64,000 nt of DNA, taken from Sphingobium jiangsuense (GTDB lineage: Bacteria > Pseudomonadota > Alphaproteobacteria > Sphingomonadales > Sphingomonadaceae). A program made the position numbers and the translations under genes. The stretch lies in NCBI RefSeq assembly GCF_014196495.1, contig NZ_JACIDT010000007.1, positions 1-64,000 on the forward strand, written 5' to 3'. Positions 17,658 to 25,169 of the stretch are shown piece after piece (the first letter of the stretch is position 1; every line of letters starts with the position of its first letter). The notes below the pieces were generated by a model. That model searched no databases, was not told the origin of the DNA, and saw only the letters and a program-made list of their open reading frames with translations.

Positions 17658-18407
17658 ATGGGCAAGGAAGAAACACTGGCTACCATCGCCGTCTACAGCC
17701 TGAAGGGGGGCGTGGGCAAAACCACCTTTGCCATCAACCTGGCCTGGGCCTCCGCGCGCAACAGCAGCAGGCGCACGCTGCTCTGGGATCTCGACCCGCA
17801 GGCGGCGGCGACCTGGATGCTGTCCGCCGACCGCAACGGCCGCGACGAGGCGCAGGCGATCTTCAGCAAGGATGTGGATGTCGAGACGCTGATTCGTCCC
17901 TCCACGATCGAAGGAATAGACCTGATCGCCGCCGACACCTCGCTGCGCGGGCTGGACCGGCTGTTCTTCGAACTGGGCAAGAAGAAGCGCCTCGCCAAGC
18001 TGATCGAACGGCTGAAGGCGCGCTATGACCGGATCATCCTCGATTGCCCGCCCGGCCTTACCGAAACCAGCGAGCAGGTGCTGCGCGCGGCCGATATCGT
18101 CATCGTGCCGGTCATCCCCTCCCCGCTGTCCCAGCGCGCGCTGGGCGAGGTCGCGCGCTATCTGGTGCAGAATGGCGGCAGCCATGCGCCGATCCTGCCG
18201 GTCTATTCGATGGTCGACCGGCGGCGGCGGCTCCACCGCGAGGCGATGGAGGAAAATCCCAAATGGCCGGTCGTGCAGATGGCGAGCGCGGTCGAGCTGA
18301 TGGCGTCAAAGCGCCAGCCCATCGGCGAATATGCCGCCACCAGCCCCGCCGCCCGCCAATTCGCCTTCCTGTGGCAGGCGATAGAGCGGCGGCTTTCGAA
18401 GCGATAG
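17658..18407 (+). CDS. ParA/MinD-like P-loop ATPase, orphan
   Basis: 249 residues. A deviant Walker A KGGVGKT (residues 16-22) is followed by LLWDLDPQAAATW (switch region), then YDRIILDCPPGLTETSEQVLRAAD (Walker B) and DIVIVPVIPSPLSQRALGEV. Such ATPases position DNA or large cargo by dimerising on the nucleoid or membrane. No parB, no centromere-like repeats and no replication gene are near, so this is an orphan and its cargo is unknown. The Pho box just upstream and phoX downstream suggest expression in phosphate limitation. Confidence 0.85.
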   Translation: MGKEETLATIAVYSLKGGVGKTTFAINLAWASARNSSRRTLLWDLDPQAAATWMLSADRNGRDEAQAIFSKDVDVETLIRPSTIEGIDLIAADTSLRGLDRLFFELGKKKRLAKLIERLKARYDRIILDCPPGLTETSEQVLRAADIVIVPVIPSPLSQRALGEVARYLVQNGGSHAPILPVYSMVDRRRRLHREAMEENPKWPVVQMASAVELMASKRQPIGEYAATSPAARQFAFLWQAIERRLSKR

Positions 18408-18466
18408 GCAGGCGGCACGCGAATAGGCCGGTGCGCCCGGTTGGGATGTTTATACGACATAGCCCT

Positions 18467-18573
18467 ATCGTCATGCTGAACTGGTTTCAGCATCCATCAA
18501 GCCCCACACCCCACTCAATCCGGCGAAATGGGCCCTGAGCCGAAGGCAGCGCAGCTAAGTTCAGCATGACGAT
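18467..18573. repeat. Hairpin element with perfect 16-bp inverted repeat
   Basis: ATCGTCATGCTGAACT at 18467-18482 is the exact reverse complement of 18558-18573, enclosing 75 bp. It occupies part of the 370-bp gap between the ParA-like gene and phoX. It may end the ParA transcript; its outline also fits the short mobile-like inverted repeats of this genome. I saw no second copy in this window. Confidence 0.6.
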
Positions 18574-18632
18574 GAAGGCTGAGGTCCGCTTCTGACCGCG
18601 CGCGCCTCACCCTCCCCGCCTCATCCCACCGC

Positions 18633-18661
18633 ATTTCATCCCAATTTCATGATCCTGTCAT
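18633..18661 (+). promoter_or_regulatory. Three-repeat Pho-box array upstream of phoX
   Basis: ATTTCAT at 18633, ATTTCAT at 18644 and CTGTCAT at 18655 repeat with an exact 11-bp period, the spacing PhoB dimers use. Only the third unit is a full consensus half-site. It ends 116 bp before the phoX ATG. I did not find a clear -10 after it. Confidence 0.6.
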
Positions 18662-18777
18662 GCAGCCGTCGCCGTCCCGCAACGGGCTCGTCACGCTCGC
18701 CTGCCACAGGGGCGCTGCGCGGTCGTTTTCGGCCGCCACCGACAGCCACAAGCCCAGAGAACAGGGGAACAACCATC

Positions 18778-20655
18778 ATGTCTCATCTCACCGATGCGGC
18801 GCGCGCGCCCTATCGCGACGCCCAGTCCGCCATCGAAACCGACACCAGCATGGAGGCCATCGTCGCCGCCAATCCGTCGCGCCGCACGATGCTGCGCAAC
18901 AGCCTGTTCGGCCTGACCATGCTGCCCCTGTTCGGCACGCTGGCCGCCTGCGACGACGATGACGACGCCAGCCCGACGCCCACGCCCACCCCTGCCCCGA
19001 CGCCCACACCCACGCCGGCGCCGGAGCCGAGCTATTCCATCGGCTTCACCCCGGTCGCGGCCAATCGCGACGACACCGTGACCGTCCCGGCGGGCTACAG
19101 CGTGGCGGTGATGCTGAAGGCGGGCGATGCGATCGAAAGCGGCGCCGACAGCTATTCCGGCAGCTATCCCACGCCCGCGCAGGCCGAAAAATGGGCGGGC
19201 GGCAACCATGACGGCATGGAATATTTCGAGCTGGAGGGCACCGATCCCAATGCGGGCGGGCTGCTCGCGATCAATTTCGAATTCCCGGATTACAACATCC
19301 TGATGGCGGGCAGCTACAACGCCGCCACCGCCACCGCCGACCAGAAGGCGATAGCGCTTTCCGCCGTCGGCATCGGCGTGGTCGAGGTCGCCAGGGGCAG
19401 CGACGGCAAATGGGCGGTCAAGTCCGGCTCGAAATACAACAAGCGCTATACCGGCAACAGCAGCTATCGCGCGGGCGGCCCGGCCTCCGGCCTGCTGTCG
19501 GGCACGATCAAGGGCATGCTCAACAACTGTTCCAGCGGCCGCACGCCCTGGGGCACCTACCTCACCTGCGAGGAGACGACCGACAATTATCTCGACCCGA
19601 CCCAGCCCGCCCGCAACTATGGCTGGGTGGTCGAGATCGACCCCTATCAGGAGCTGGCCGAGCCGACCAAGCGCACCGCGATGGGCCGCTTCAACCATGA
19701 GAATGTCGCCTATATGGCCAACGCGGACCGCCGCGTCGCCTTCTATATGGGCGACGATTCGACGCCGGGCTGCATCTACAAATTCATACCGTCGCGCGCC
19801 TACAGCGCCACCAACCGCGCCAGCAACATCGACCTGCTGGATTACGGCACGCTCTACGTCGCGAAGTTCAACGGCGACGGGACCGGCGAATGGATCGCGC
19901 TGGTGCAGGGGCAGAACGGCCTCGTCGCAGGGGCGCAGGATCCGGGCAATGTCAGCCAGTCCGTCACGCCGCCCGCCGCGACCACGGTGAATTTCACCAG
20001 CCAGGCCGACGTGCTGATCAACACGCAGTCCGCCGCGCGCGTCGCCGGGGGCACGGTGATGGACCGGCCGGAATGGATCACGGTCGCGCCCGACAACAGC
20101 TCCATCTACGTGACGCTGACCAACAACAGCGGCCGCCGGGTGGCAAGCCCCTCCAACCCGCGCACGACCAACCTGCACGGCCATATCATCCGCTTCAGCG
20201 AGGAAGGCAATTCGCCGCTGGCGACGAAGTTCAGCTGGGAAATCTTCCTGCTGGCGGGCGATCCGGGCTTTTCCGCCGGAGGCGCCAACCTGACGGGCGA
20301 CATCAACGGCGACACCTTCTCCAGCCCGGACGGCCTCCGCATCGACCCCAAGGGCCGCCTCTGGGTGCAGACCGACCATAGCGTGCCGGGCAGCTCCGGC
20401 GTCAGCGGCGTCACCATCGAGGATGTGGTGGGGCATAATGCGATGTTCACCATCGACCAGCAGACGAAGCAGTCGAAGCGCTTCCTCGTCGGCCCGGAAG
20501 GCTGCGAGATCACCGGCCTCGCCTATACGCCGGACCTCAAGACCTTCTTCGTCAACATCCAGCATCCGACCGGCAACTGGCCGATCAACGGCGAAGAACC
20601 GCGCTCCTCGACCGTGGTCGTAACCCGCGACGACGCGCAGCCGGTAGGGAATTGA
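18778..20655 (+). CDS. phoX: PhoX-type alkaline phosphatase, predicted Tat lipoprotein
   Basis: About 625 residues of the PhoX/DUF839 family, calcium- and iron-dependent phosphatases released or anchored outside the cytoplasm under phosphate starvation. Family motifs include TPWGTYLTCEETTDNY (the Cys and Glu residues that hold the metal centre), MGRFNHENVAY, VMDRPEWITV and SPDGLRIDPKGRLWVQTD. The N-terminus has a twin-arginine motif SRRTMLR (34-40), a hydrophobic stretch and a lipobox LAAC with Cys58, then an Asp run and a Thr-Pro repeat linker (66-84). Start ATG at 18778. The Pho-box array upstream agrees with the function. Confidence 0.88.
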   Translation: MSHLTDAARAPYRDAQSAIETDTSMEAIVAANPSRRTMLRNSLFGLTMLPLFGTLAACDDDDDASPTPTPTPAPTPTPTPAPEPSYSIGFTPVAANRDDTVTVPAGYSVAVMLKAGDAIESGADSYSGSYPTPAQAEKWAGGNHDGMEYFELEGTDPNAGGLLAINFEFPDYNILMAGSYNAATATADQKAIALSAVGIGVVEVARGSDGKWAVKSGSKYNKRYTGNSSYRAGGPASGLLSGTIKGMLNNCSSGRTPWGTYLTCEETTDNYLDPTQPARNYGWVVEIDPYQELAEPTKRTAMGRFNHENVAYMANADRRVAFYMGDDSTPGCIYKFIPSRAYSATNRASNIDLLDYGTLYVAKFNGDGTGEWIALVQGQNGLVAGAQDPGNVSQSVTPPAATTVNFTSQADVLINTQSAARVAGGTVMDRPEWITVAPDNSSIYVTLTNNSGRRVASPSNPRTTNLHGHIIRFSEEGNSPLATKFSWEIFLLAGDPGFSAGGANLTGDINGDTFSSPDGLRIDPKGRLWVQTDHSVPGSSGVSGVTIEDVVGHNAMFTIDQQTKQSKRFLVGPEGCEITGLAYTPDLKTFFVNIQHPTGNWPINGEEPRSSTVVVTRDDAQPVGN

Positions 20656-20757
20656 TCGATGGCGGCCGCCGGGAGGTTTCTTTCCCGGCGGCCGCTGCCC
20701 GGTTCATGAGGACGATTGGCGATCTGATCCCCGACATAAGAGAACCGTTGGAAGCCT

Positions 20758-20826
20758 GTTGACCCGAAAGGCGGGCAAAGCCCAACGGCTGTACTTCCCC
20801 CTTTCAAGAAGGACAGGGCTTCGACA
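20758..20826 (-). repeat. Element T, copy B (core only)
   Basis: This matches the core of copy A (3382-3462) in opposite orientation: GTTGACCCGAAAGGCGGGCA, AAGCCCAACGGCTGTACTT and AGGACAGGGCTTCGACA are conserved, with a short deletion in the middle. The flanking 15-bp inverted repeats of copy A are not intact here. Repeat P copy 3 follows 73 bp later, as in the first locus. The two repeats account for most of the 472-bp gap between phoX and rplA. Confidence 0.7.
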
Positions 20827-20899
20827 TTGAAGCGAGGCGAGTGTCTCGCTCAACAGCCCGAACGGAGATTGGAAGGCCCAAACTAACTATTTATCTTCC

Positions 20900-20974
20900 G
20901 TCATGCCAGCGCAGGCTGGCACTCAGGAGGCGGCGCGCCATGGCTTGCGACCCCAGCCTGCGCTGGGGTGACGA
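20900..20974 (+). repeat. Palindromic intergenic repeat P, copy 3
   Basis: The arms GTCATGCCAGCGCAGGCTGG and CCAGCCTGCGCTGGGGTGAC are near-identical to copy 1, with the middle CTCAGGAGGCGGCGCGCCATGGC. Same orientation as copies 1 and 2. It lies between the converging ends of phoX and rplA. Confidence 0.85.
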
Positions 20975-21043
20975 TAAGAGGAAGGTCCGCCACAATCCCC
21001 AACCGCCTTTCCCAACGGCATAGCCGCAAACGGCATACCCAAA

Positions 21044-21087
21044 CGAAAAAGAAACCCCCATGGACCACGCGGCCCATGGGGGTTTCG
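21044..21087 (-). terminator. Rho-independent terminator of the rplK-rplA transcript
   Basis: Read on the minus strand, GAAACCCCCATGG pairs with CCATGGGGGTTTC across a short loop (21051-21087) and is followed by TTTTTCG. It begins about 40 bp after the rplA stop and is the strongest terminator on this strand. Confidence 0.9.
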
Positions 21088-21127
21088 TCATTTCCCGTTC
21101 CAGCCCGACAGGCCGGAACCCGTCAGA

Positions 21128-21829
21128 TCAGATGACGCCGCCCACGGCAGCGACATCGACCTTCACGCCCGGCCCCATCGAGGACGACAGCGCGATCTTG
21201 CGGACATATTTGCCCTTCGAGCCCGAGGGCTTCGACTTGACGATCGCATCGACGAACGCATCGAAATTCTTGCGCAGGTCGTCGGCGGAGAAGCTCGCCT
21301 TGCCGAGGCCGGCGTGGATGATGCCCGCCTTTTCGACGCGGAACTCGATCTGGCCGCCCTTGGCCGCCTTCACCGCTTCGGCGACATTCGGGGTCACGGT
21401 GCCGAGCTTCGGGTTCGGCATCAGGCCCTTGGGGCCCAGCACCTTGCCGAGACGGCCGACGAGGCCCATCATGTCCGGGGTCGCGATCACGCGCTCGAAG
21501 TCGATATTGCCGGCCTGGATGCTTTCCAGCAGATCCTCGGCGCCGACGACTTCCGCACCGGCCGCCTTGGCCTCCTCGGCCTTGTCGTTGCGCGCGAACA
21601 CGGCGACGCGGACGGTCTTGCCCGTGCCCGCCGGCAGGGTGACGACGCCGCGGACCATCTGGTCGGCGTGACGCGGATCGACGCCCAGGTTCATCGCGAT
21701 CTCGACGGTTTCGTCGAACTTCGCGGTCGCATTGCTCTTGATGAGGGCGATCGCCTCGTCAACGCCGTGCAGCTTGTCCTTGTCGATCGCGGCGGCGAGA
21801 GCCTTCGCCTTCTTCGTCAGCTTTGCCAT
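21128..21829 (-). CDS. rplA: 50S ribosomal protein L1
   Basis: 233 residues, full length for L1, which forms the mobile stalk at the ribosomal E site. Conserved segments: [69 protein letters not shown]. It follows rplK by 3 bp and ends in a strong terminator. rplJ and rplL, which usually come next, are absent here. Confidence 0.98.
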   Translation of the reverse strand: MAKLTKKAKALAAAIDKDKLHGVDEAIALIKSNATAKFDETVEIAMNLGVDPRHADQMVRGVVTLPAGTGKTVRVAVFARNDKAEEAKAAGAEVVGAEDLLESIQAGNIDFERVIATPDMMGLVGRLGKVLGPKGLMPNPKLGTVTPNVAEAVKAAKGGQIEFRVEKAGIIHAGLGKASFSADDLRKNFDAFVDAIVKSKPSGSKGKYVRKIALSSSMGPGVKVDVAAVGGVI

Positions 21830-21832
21830 GTC

Positions 21833-22264
21833 TTAGCCCTCCACCACGGTGAGGCCCATCGCGAGCGCGGAGCCTTCGATGATCTTCGTCGCCGCATCAA
21901 TGTCGTTCGCATTGAGGTCGGGCATCTTCTTCTGCGCGATCTCGGCAAGCTGCGAGCGCTTGATGGTGCCCGCCGAAGCCTTGCCGGGTTCCTTGGAACC
22001 GGACTTGAGGTTGATCGCCTTCTTGATCAGATAGGTCGCCGGGGGCTGCTTGGTGACGAAGGAGAAGCTGCGGTCGGCATAGACGGTGATGATGGTCGGC
22101 AGGGGCGTGCCCTTTTCTTCCTTCTCCGTCGCCGCGTTGAACGCCTTGCAGAATTCCATGATGTTGACGCCGCGCTGACCCAGGGCCGGGCCGATCGGCG
22201 GCGAAGGATTGGCGGCGCCCGCAGGCACCTGGAGCTTGATATAGCCCGTAATCTTCTTTGCCAT
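21833..22264 (-). CDS. rplK: 50S ribosomal protein L11
   Basis: 143 residues, full length. L11 binds 23S rRNA at the GTPase-associated centre. Family sequence is clear: [37 protein letters not shown] and the C-terminal RNA-binding domain with [21 protein letters not shown]. Start ATG at 22264. It probably shares a transcript with nusG and secE upstream. Confidence 0.98.
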   Translation of the reverse strand: MAKKITGYIKLQVPAGAANPSPPIGPALGQRGVNIMEFCKAFNAATEKEEKGTPLPTIITVYADRSFSFVTKQPPATYLIKKAINLKSGSKEPGKASAGTIKRSQLAEIAQKKMPDLNANDIDAATKIIEGSALAMGLTVVEG

Positions 22265-22362
22265 GTTACACTCACTCTATAGTGGCCGGGCTGCCTTGTG
22301 GGGCGCACCCTGCCGGTTCAAGTTTAGCGGTCGAACGGGGCCGGAACCCCTCCCGCACTTAC

Positions 22363-22385
22363 TCCCCCTATGACGGGGGAATTTC
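22363..22385 (-). terminator. Possible attenuator hairpin between nusG and rplK
   Basis: On the minus strand, TTCCCCC, a 6-nt loop GTCATA, then GGGGGA form a compact stem directly after the nusG stop. There is no long U tract, so partial termination or processing is more likely than full termination. It could set the ratio of nusG to ribosomal protein transcripts. Confidence 0.4.
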
Positions 22386-22922
22386 CTATTTCACCAGTTC
22401 GACATCCTCGAAGCCCAGCTCCAGCGGGGTCGCGCGCCCGAAGATGGAGATGGAGACCTTGACGCGGTTCTTGTCGAAATCCAGTTCCTCGACCGTGCCG
22501 GTGAAGCTGGCGAAGTTGCCGCTCGTCACCTTCACGGTGTCGCCGATCTCGTAATTGACGCTGATCTTGTGCTTGGGCGCGGCGGCAGCCTCTTCCTTCG
22601 TGTTGAGGATGCGCGCGGCCTCGGCCTCGCTGATCGCCTGCGGCTTGCCGCTCGACCCCAGGAAGCCCGTCACCTTCGGCGTGTTCTTGACGAGGTGATA
22701 GACATCGTCGTTCATGTTCAGCTTGGCCAGCACATAGCCGGGGAAGAATTTCCGCTCCGACTGGATCTTCTTGCCGCGGCGCACCTCGGTCACCACTTCG
22801 GTGGGCACCTCGACCGCCTCGACCAGTTGCTCAAGCCCCAGACGCTCGGCCTCCGAGATGATCGAATCGCGAACCTTGTTCTCGAAGCCCGAATAGGCGT
22901 GAATGATGTACCAGCGCGCCAT
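22386..22922 (-). CDS. nusG: Transcription termination/antitermination protein NusG
   Basis: 178 residues with the NGN domain ([42 protein letters not shown]) and a C-terminal KOW domain ([40 protein letters not shown]). It couples RNA polymerase to Rho or to the ribosome. Located between secE and rplK as usual. Confidence 0.97.
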   Translation of the reverse strand: MARWYIIHAYSGFENKVRDSIISEAERLGLEQLVEAVEVPTEVVTEVRRGKKIQSERKFFPGYVLAKLNMNDDVYHLVKNTPKVTGFLGSSGKPQAISEAEAARILNTKEEAAAAPKHKISVNYEIGDTVKVTSGNFASFTGTVEELDFDKNRVKVSISIFGRATPLELGFEDVELVK

Positions 22923-22961
22923 ATGTTCGTTCCAAAATCCTAGAGATTGCCTGCCGCCGCC

Positions 22962-23165
22962 TTACCGGCCGGTGGCCAGAGACAGCAGCATGCGGACCAC
23001 CCACCCGAAGAAGGTGTCGGTCGCGAAGAAAAACAGGCCGAGCAGCGTGGTCATGATGACCACCATGATCGCCGTCACCATCGTCTCGCGGCCCGTGGGC
23101 CACACGATCTTCGATGCTTCCTGGCGGACCTGACGAACAAATTCGCCGGGAGATGTCTTGGCCAC
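22962..23165 (-). CDS. secE: Preprotein translocase subunit SecE
   Basis: About 67 residues, the short single-span form of SecE. The conserved amphipathic helix SPGEFVRQVRQEASKIVWPTGRETMVT is followed by one membrane helix. I chose the GTG at 23165 because homologues begin close to AKTSP; the ribosome site there (GAAAAG) is weak and upstream GTG or TTG codons are possible. It lies between tRNA-Trp and nusG. Confidence 0.92.
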   Translation of the reverse strand: MAKTSPGEFVRQVRQEASKIVWPTGRETMVTAIMVVIMTTLLGLFFFATDTFFGWVVRMLLSLATGR

Positions 23166-23304
23166 GCTTTTCAACCCATCTTTCAAAAACAGCACAAGCC
23201 GCGAAGCGACAACCCTCCCTCCGGCCTTTTACCGGATCAGGGAGCCGTCCCTCCGCGTCTGACGCCGCGCTGACCACCGGCCTGCCCCCGAAAGGGCCGG
23301 AAAG

Positions 23305-23380
23305 TGGCAGGAGTGGAGGGACTCGAACCCCCGGCATTCGGTTTTGGAGACCGACGCTCTACCAACTGAGCTACACTCCT
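23305..23380 (-). tRNA. tRNA-Trp (CCA anticodon)
   Basis: 76 nt on the minus strand. The acceptor stem AGGAGTG pairs with CACTCCT, the D arm is TAGCTCAGTTGGTAGAGC, the anticodon stem-loop GTCGGTCTCCAAAACCGAA carries CCA, and the T arm is GGGGGTTCGAGTCCCTC. The 3' CCA is encoded. It heads the secE-nusG-rplK-rplA cluster as in many bacteria. Confidence 0.97.
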
Positions 23381-23397
23381 GTGCGGCGAAGGCGCGT

Positions 23398-23425
23398 CCT
23401 TACCCTTCCCTTCGTCCAAGTGCAA
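23398..23425 (-). promoter_or_regulatory. Possible promoter of tRNA-Trp and secE cluster
   Basis: On the minus strand TTGCAC, a 17-bp spacer and TAAGGA end about 17 bp before the tRNA. Spacing and position fit a sigma-70-type promoter, but the -10 is a poor match, so the assignment is tentative. Confidence 0.35.
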
Positions 23426-23538
23426 GGGCGAGGTGAAGGAAAATCGCCTGCCCGTCCCGCGACGGATCGGCGCGGCACGAGGGACTTGGGCGCGGGGGAC
23501 TTGGCCGCGCCCGCGGCCTCTGCCACAATGACCGGGCC

Positions 23539-24261
23539 ATGCCGATCGATCCCTTCCTGCTGCTGCGCGCCTATGCCATCGGCGTCTTTCCCATGTCCGA
23601 CGACCGCGACGACGAGGAGGTCTATTGGGTGGAGCCGCGCAAGCGGGCGATCCTGCCGCTCGACCGCTTCCACCTGTCGCGCTCGCTCGCAAAGACCATC
23701 CGGAGCGAGCGGTTCCGCGTCAGCGTGGACGAGGATTTCACCGGCATCGTGCGCCTGTGCGCGCAATCCGCGCCGGATCGGCCGACGACCTGGATCAACC
23801 ATGAGATCGAGCGCAGCTACCGCCACCTGCATGAGCTGGGCTTCGCCCACAGCGTCGAATGCTGGGAAGGCGCGGAGCTGGTCGGCGGCCTCTACGGCGT
23901 CGCGCTGGGCCGCGCCTTCTTCGGCGAAAGCATGGTGTCGCGCCGCACCGACGCATCGAAGGTCGCGCTCGCCTGGCTGGTCGCGCGGATGCGGGCGAGC
24001 GGGATGCAGTTGCTCGACTGCCAGTTCATGACCGACCATCTGCGGTCGCTGGGCGCGATCGAGATCGACCAGCGCGACTATCAGTCGTTGCTGGGCTCGG
24101 CGCTGGCGGGGGTGGAGCTGGGCGATGAATCGACGCTGTTGTCCGACGGGCCGGGCGCGGCGGCGGCATTGGCCTTCGCGCCCGATTTCTCGGCGGCCTT
24201 GAGCGTATCCGGGCCGGTTTCGGGCCAGCTCATCTCGCAGCTCTTGACCCAGACGTCATAG
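23539..24261 (+). CDS. aat: Leucyl/phenylalanyl-tRNA-protein transferase
   Basis: Adds Leu or Phe to proteins with N-terminal Lys or Arg, marking them for ClpS/ClpAP. 240 residues with the family's VYWVEPRKRAILPL opening, WINHEIERSYRHLHELGFAHSVECWEG, GVALGRAFFGESMVSR and LDCQFMTDHLRSLGA. The family core ends near residue 195. The last 60 codons (after 24081) run antisense to the DUF2155 gene, including its conserved core, so the tail sequence may be shaped by that gene. Confidence 0.94.
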   Translation: MPIDPFLLLRAYAIGVFPMSDDRDDEEVYWVEPRKRAILPLDRFHLSRSLAKTIRSERFRVSVDEDFTGIVRLCAQSAPDRPTTWINHEIERSYRHLHELGFAHSVECWEGAELVGGLYGVALGRAFFGESMVSRRTDASKVALAWLVARMRASGMQLLDCQFMTDHLRSLGAIEIDQRDYQSLLGSALAGVELGDESTLLSDGPGAAAALAFAPDFSAALSVSGPVSGQLISQLLTQTS

Positions 24262-24716
24262 ATCGGGTGCTGGACGACATTACGGTCCGGCCGCTCGCGG
24301 AACAGCCAGCCGGAAAAGGCGCGCCGCCACTTGTCGTCCTGCGGGGAGCGGACGTCGAGCTGGACGAAGGCGCCGACCTCCTTCTGCTCCTCCCACGGCG
24401 CGGTTGCCTCGCACGCGCGCAGGCGGACGATCGCGTCGCCCACGCGCAGCGCCTCGCCGGGCTTCATCTTGAGGTCGCGCGTCAGGCCGTTGCGCTTGTT
24501 GAGCAGGCCGACCACGGCCACGCGCTCCTTCATCGGGGTCGCGCCGGAGGAATCGACCGGCGCGACGAGCGGCGTGCTGTCGCCCGCCTGCCGGATGGCG
24601 CTGGAGGCATTGCCCTGCGGCAGCTGATTCGATCCGTCGCCGCAGGCCTGCACCATCAGCGCAAGCAGCAACGCAGCCCCGGCGCGCGGCGCCCTCATCA
24701 GGCGTCGGGCTTCCAT
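24081..24716 (-). CDS. DUF2155 domain protein, probable lipoprotein or secreted protein
   Basis: 211 residues. The N-terminus has a basic head, a hydrophobic stretch and ALMVQACGDGS, a lipobox-like site with Cys25. The DUF2155 core follows: VAVVGLLNKRNGLTRDLKMKPGE, AIVRLRACEATAPWE, GAFVQLDV, FSGWLFRERPDRNVVQHPIYDVWVKSC. The family is alphaproteobacterial and of unknown function. The 3' part overlaps aat by 181 bp on the other strand, and the start overlaps the NDUFA12-like gene by 19 bp. Confidence 0.88.
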   Translation of the reverse strand: MEARRLMRAPRAGAALLLALMVQACGDGSNQLPQGNASSAIRQAGDSTPLVAPVDSSGATPMKERVAVVGLLNKRNGLTRDLKMKPGEALRVGDAIVRLRACEATAPWEEQKEVGAFVQLDVRSPQDDKWRRAFSGWLFRERPDRNVVQHPIYDVWVKSCEMSWPETGPDTLKAAEKSGAKANAAAAPGPSDNSVDSSPSSTPASAEPSND

Positions 24717-25093
24717 GCCTCATAATCTCCGGTAGCCATGGCGCGATGGCCGCCAGATTCGATGGCGCCGAGCGGGCGATAGGCATTGGCGGTGCCGGTC
24801 TGGTTGGGGACATAATCCTTTTCCCAGATGCGCGGCGGGGGCAGATGGCTTTCCGGCGCGCCCTCGACATTCTGGTGCAGCCAGCCATGCCATTCGGCGG
24901 GCACGCGGCTCGCGTCGTTGGGCCCGTTGTAGATCACCCAGCGGCGGGTGAGGCCCATCACGTCCTTCCCGCCTTCATAATAGACATTGCCCATATGATC
25001 CTCGCCGACCTTCCGGCCCTTGCGGGCGGTGAAGAGCGAGGTGCCGATGGTGGCGCCGTCCCACCAGGTGAATATCTTGGATAATATGCCCAT
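24698..25093 (-). CDS. NDUFA12-type complex I 17.2 kDa subunit
   Basis: 131 residues resembling mitochondrial NDUFA12/B17.2, a supernumerary subunit of NADH:ubiquinone oxidoreductase found in alphaproteobacteria. Signatures: FTWWDGATIGTSLFTARKGRKVGEDHMGNVYYE, RRWVIYNGPNDASRVPAEWHGWLHQ and the C-terminal YRPLGAIESGGHRAMATGDYEAWKPD. It overlaps DUF2155 by 19 bp; the nuo operon itself is not in this window. Confidence 0.95.
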   Translation of the reverse strand: MGILSKIFTWWDGATIGTSLFTARKGRKVGEDHMGNVYYEGGKDVMGLTRRWVIYNGPNDASRVPAEWHGWLHQNVEGAPESHLPPPRIWEKDYVPNQTGTANAYRPLGAIESGGHRAMATGDYEAWKPDA

Positions 25094-25169
25094 GGCCTCG
25101 CGCTTAGCGCCTGTCGGGGGGATTTTGCAAGCCGATATGCGATGACGGGAAGCAGCGGCGGCGGCTTCC

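Noticed and set aside
19000..19035. CCCACGCCC-type tandem repeats
   Set aside because: They encode the Thr-Pro linker of PhoX in frame, so they are protein-level low complexity, not a CRISPR or VNTR of separate meaning.
18691..20565. A 624-codon frame antisense to phoX
   Set aside because: The sense frame has all PhoX motifs; the antisense product is compositionally biased.
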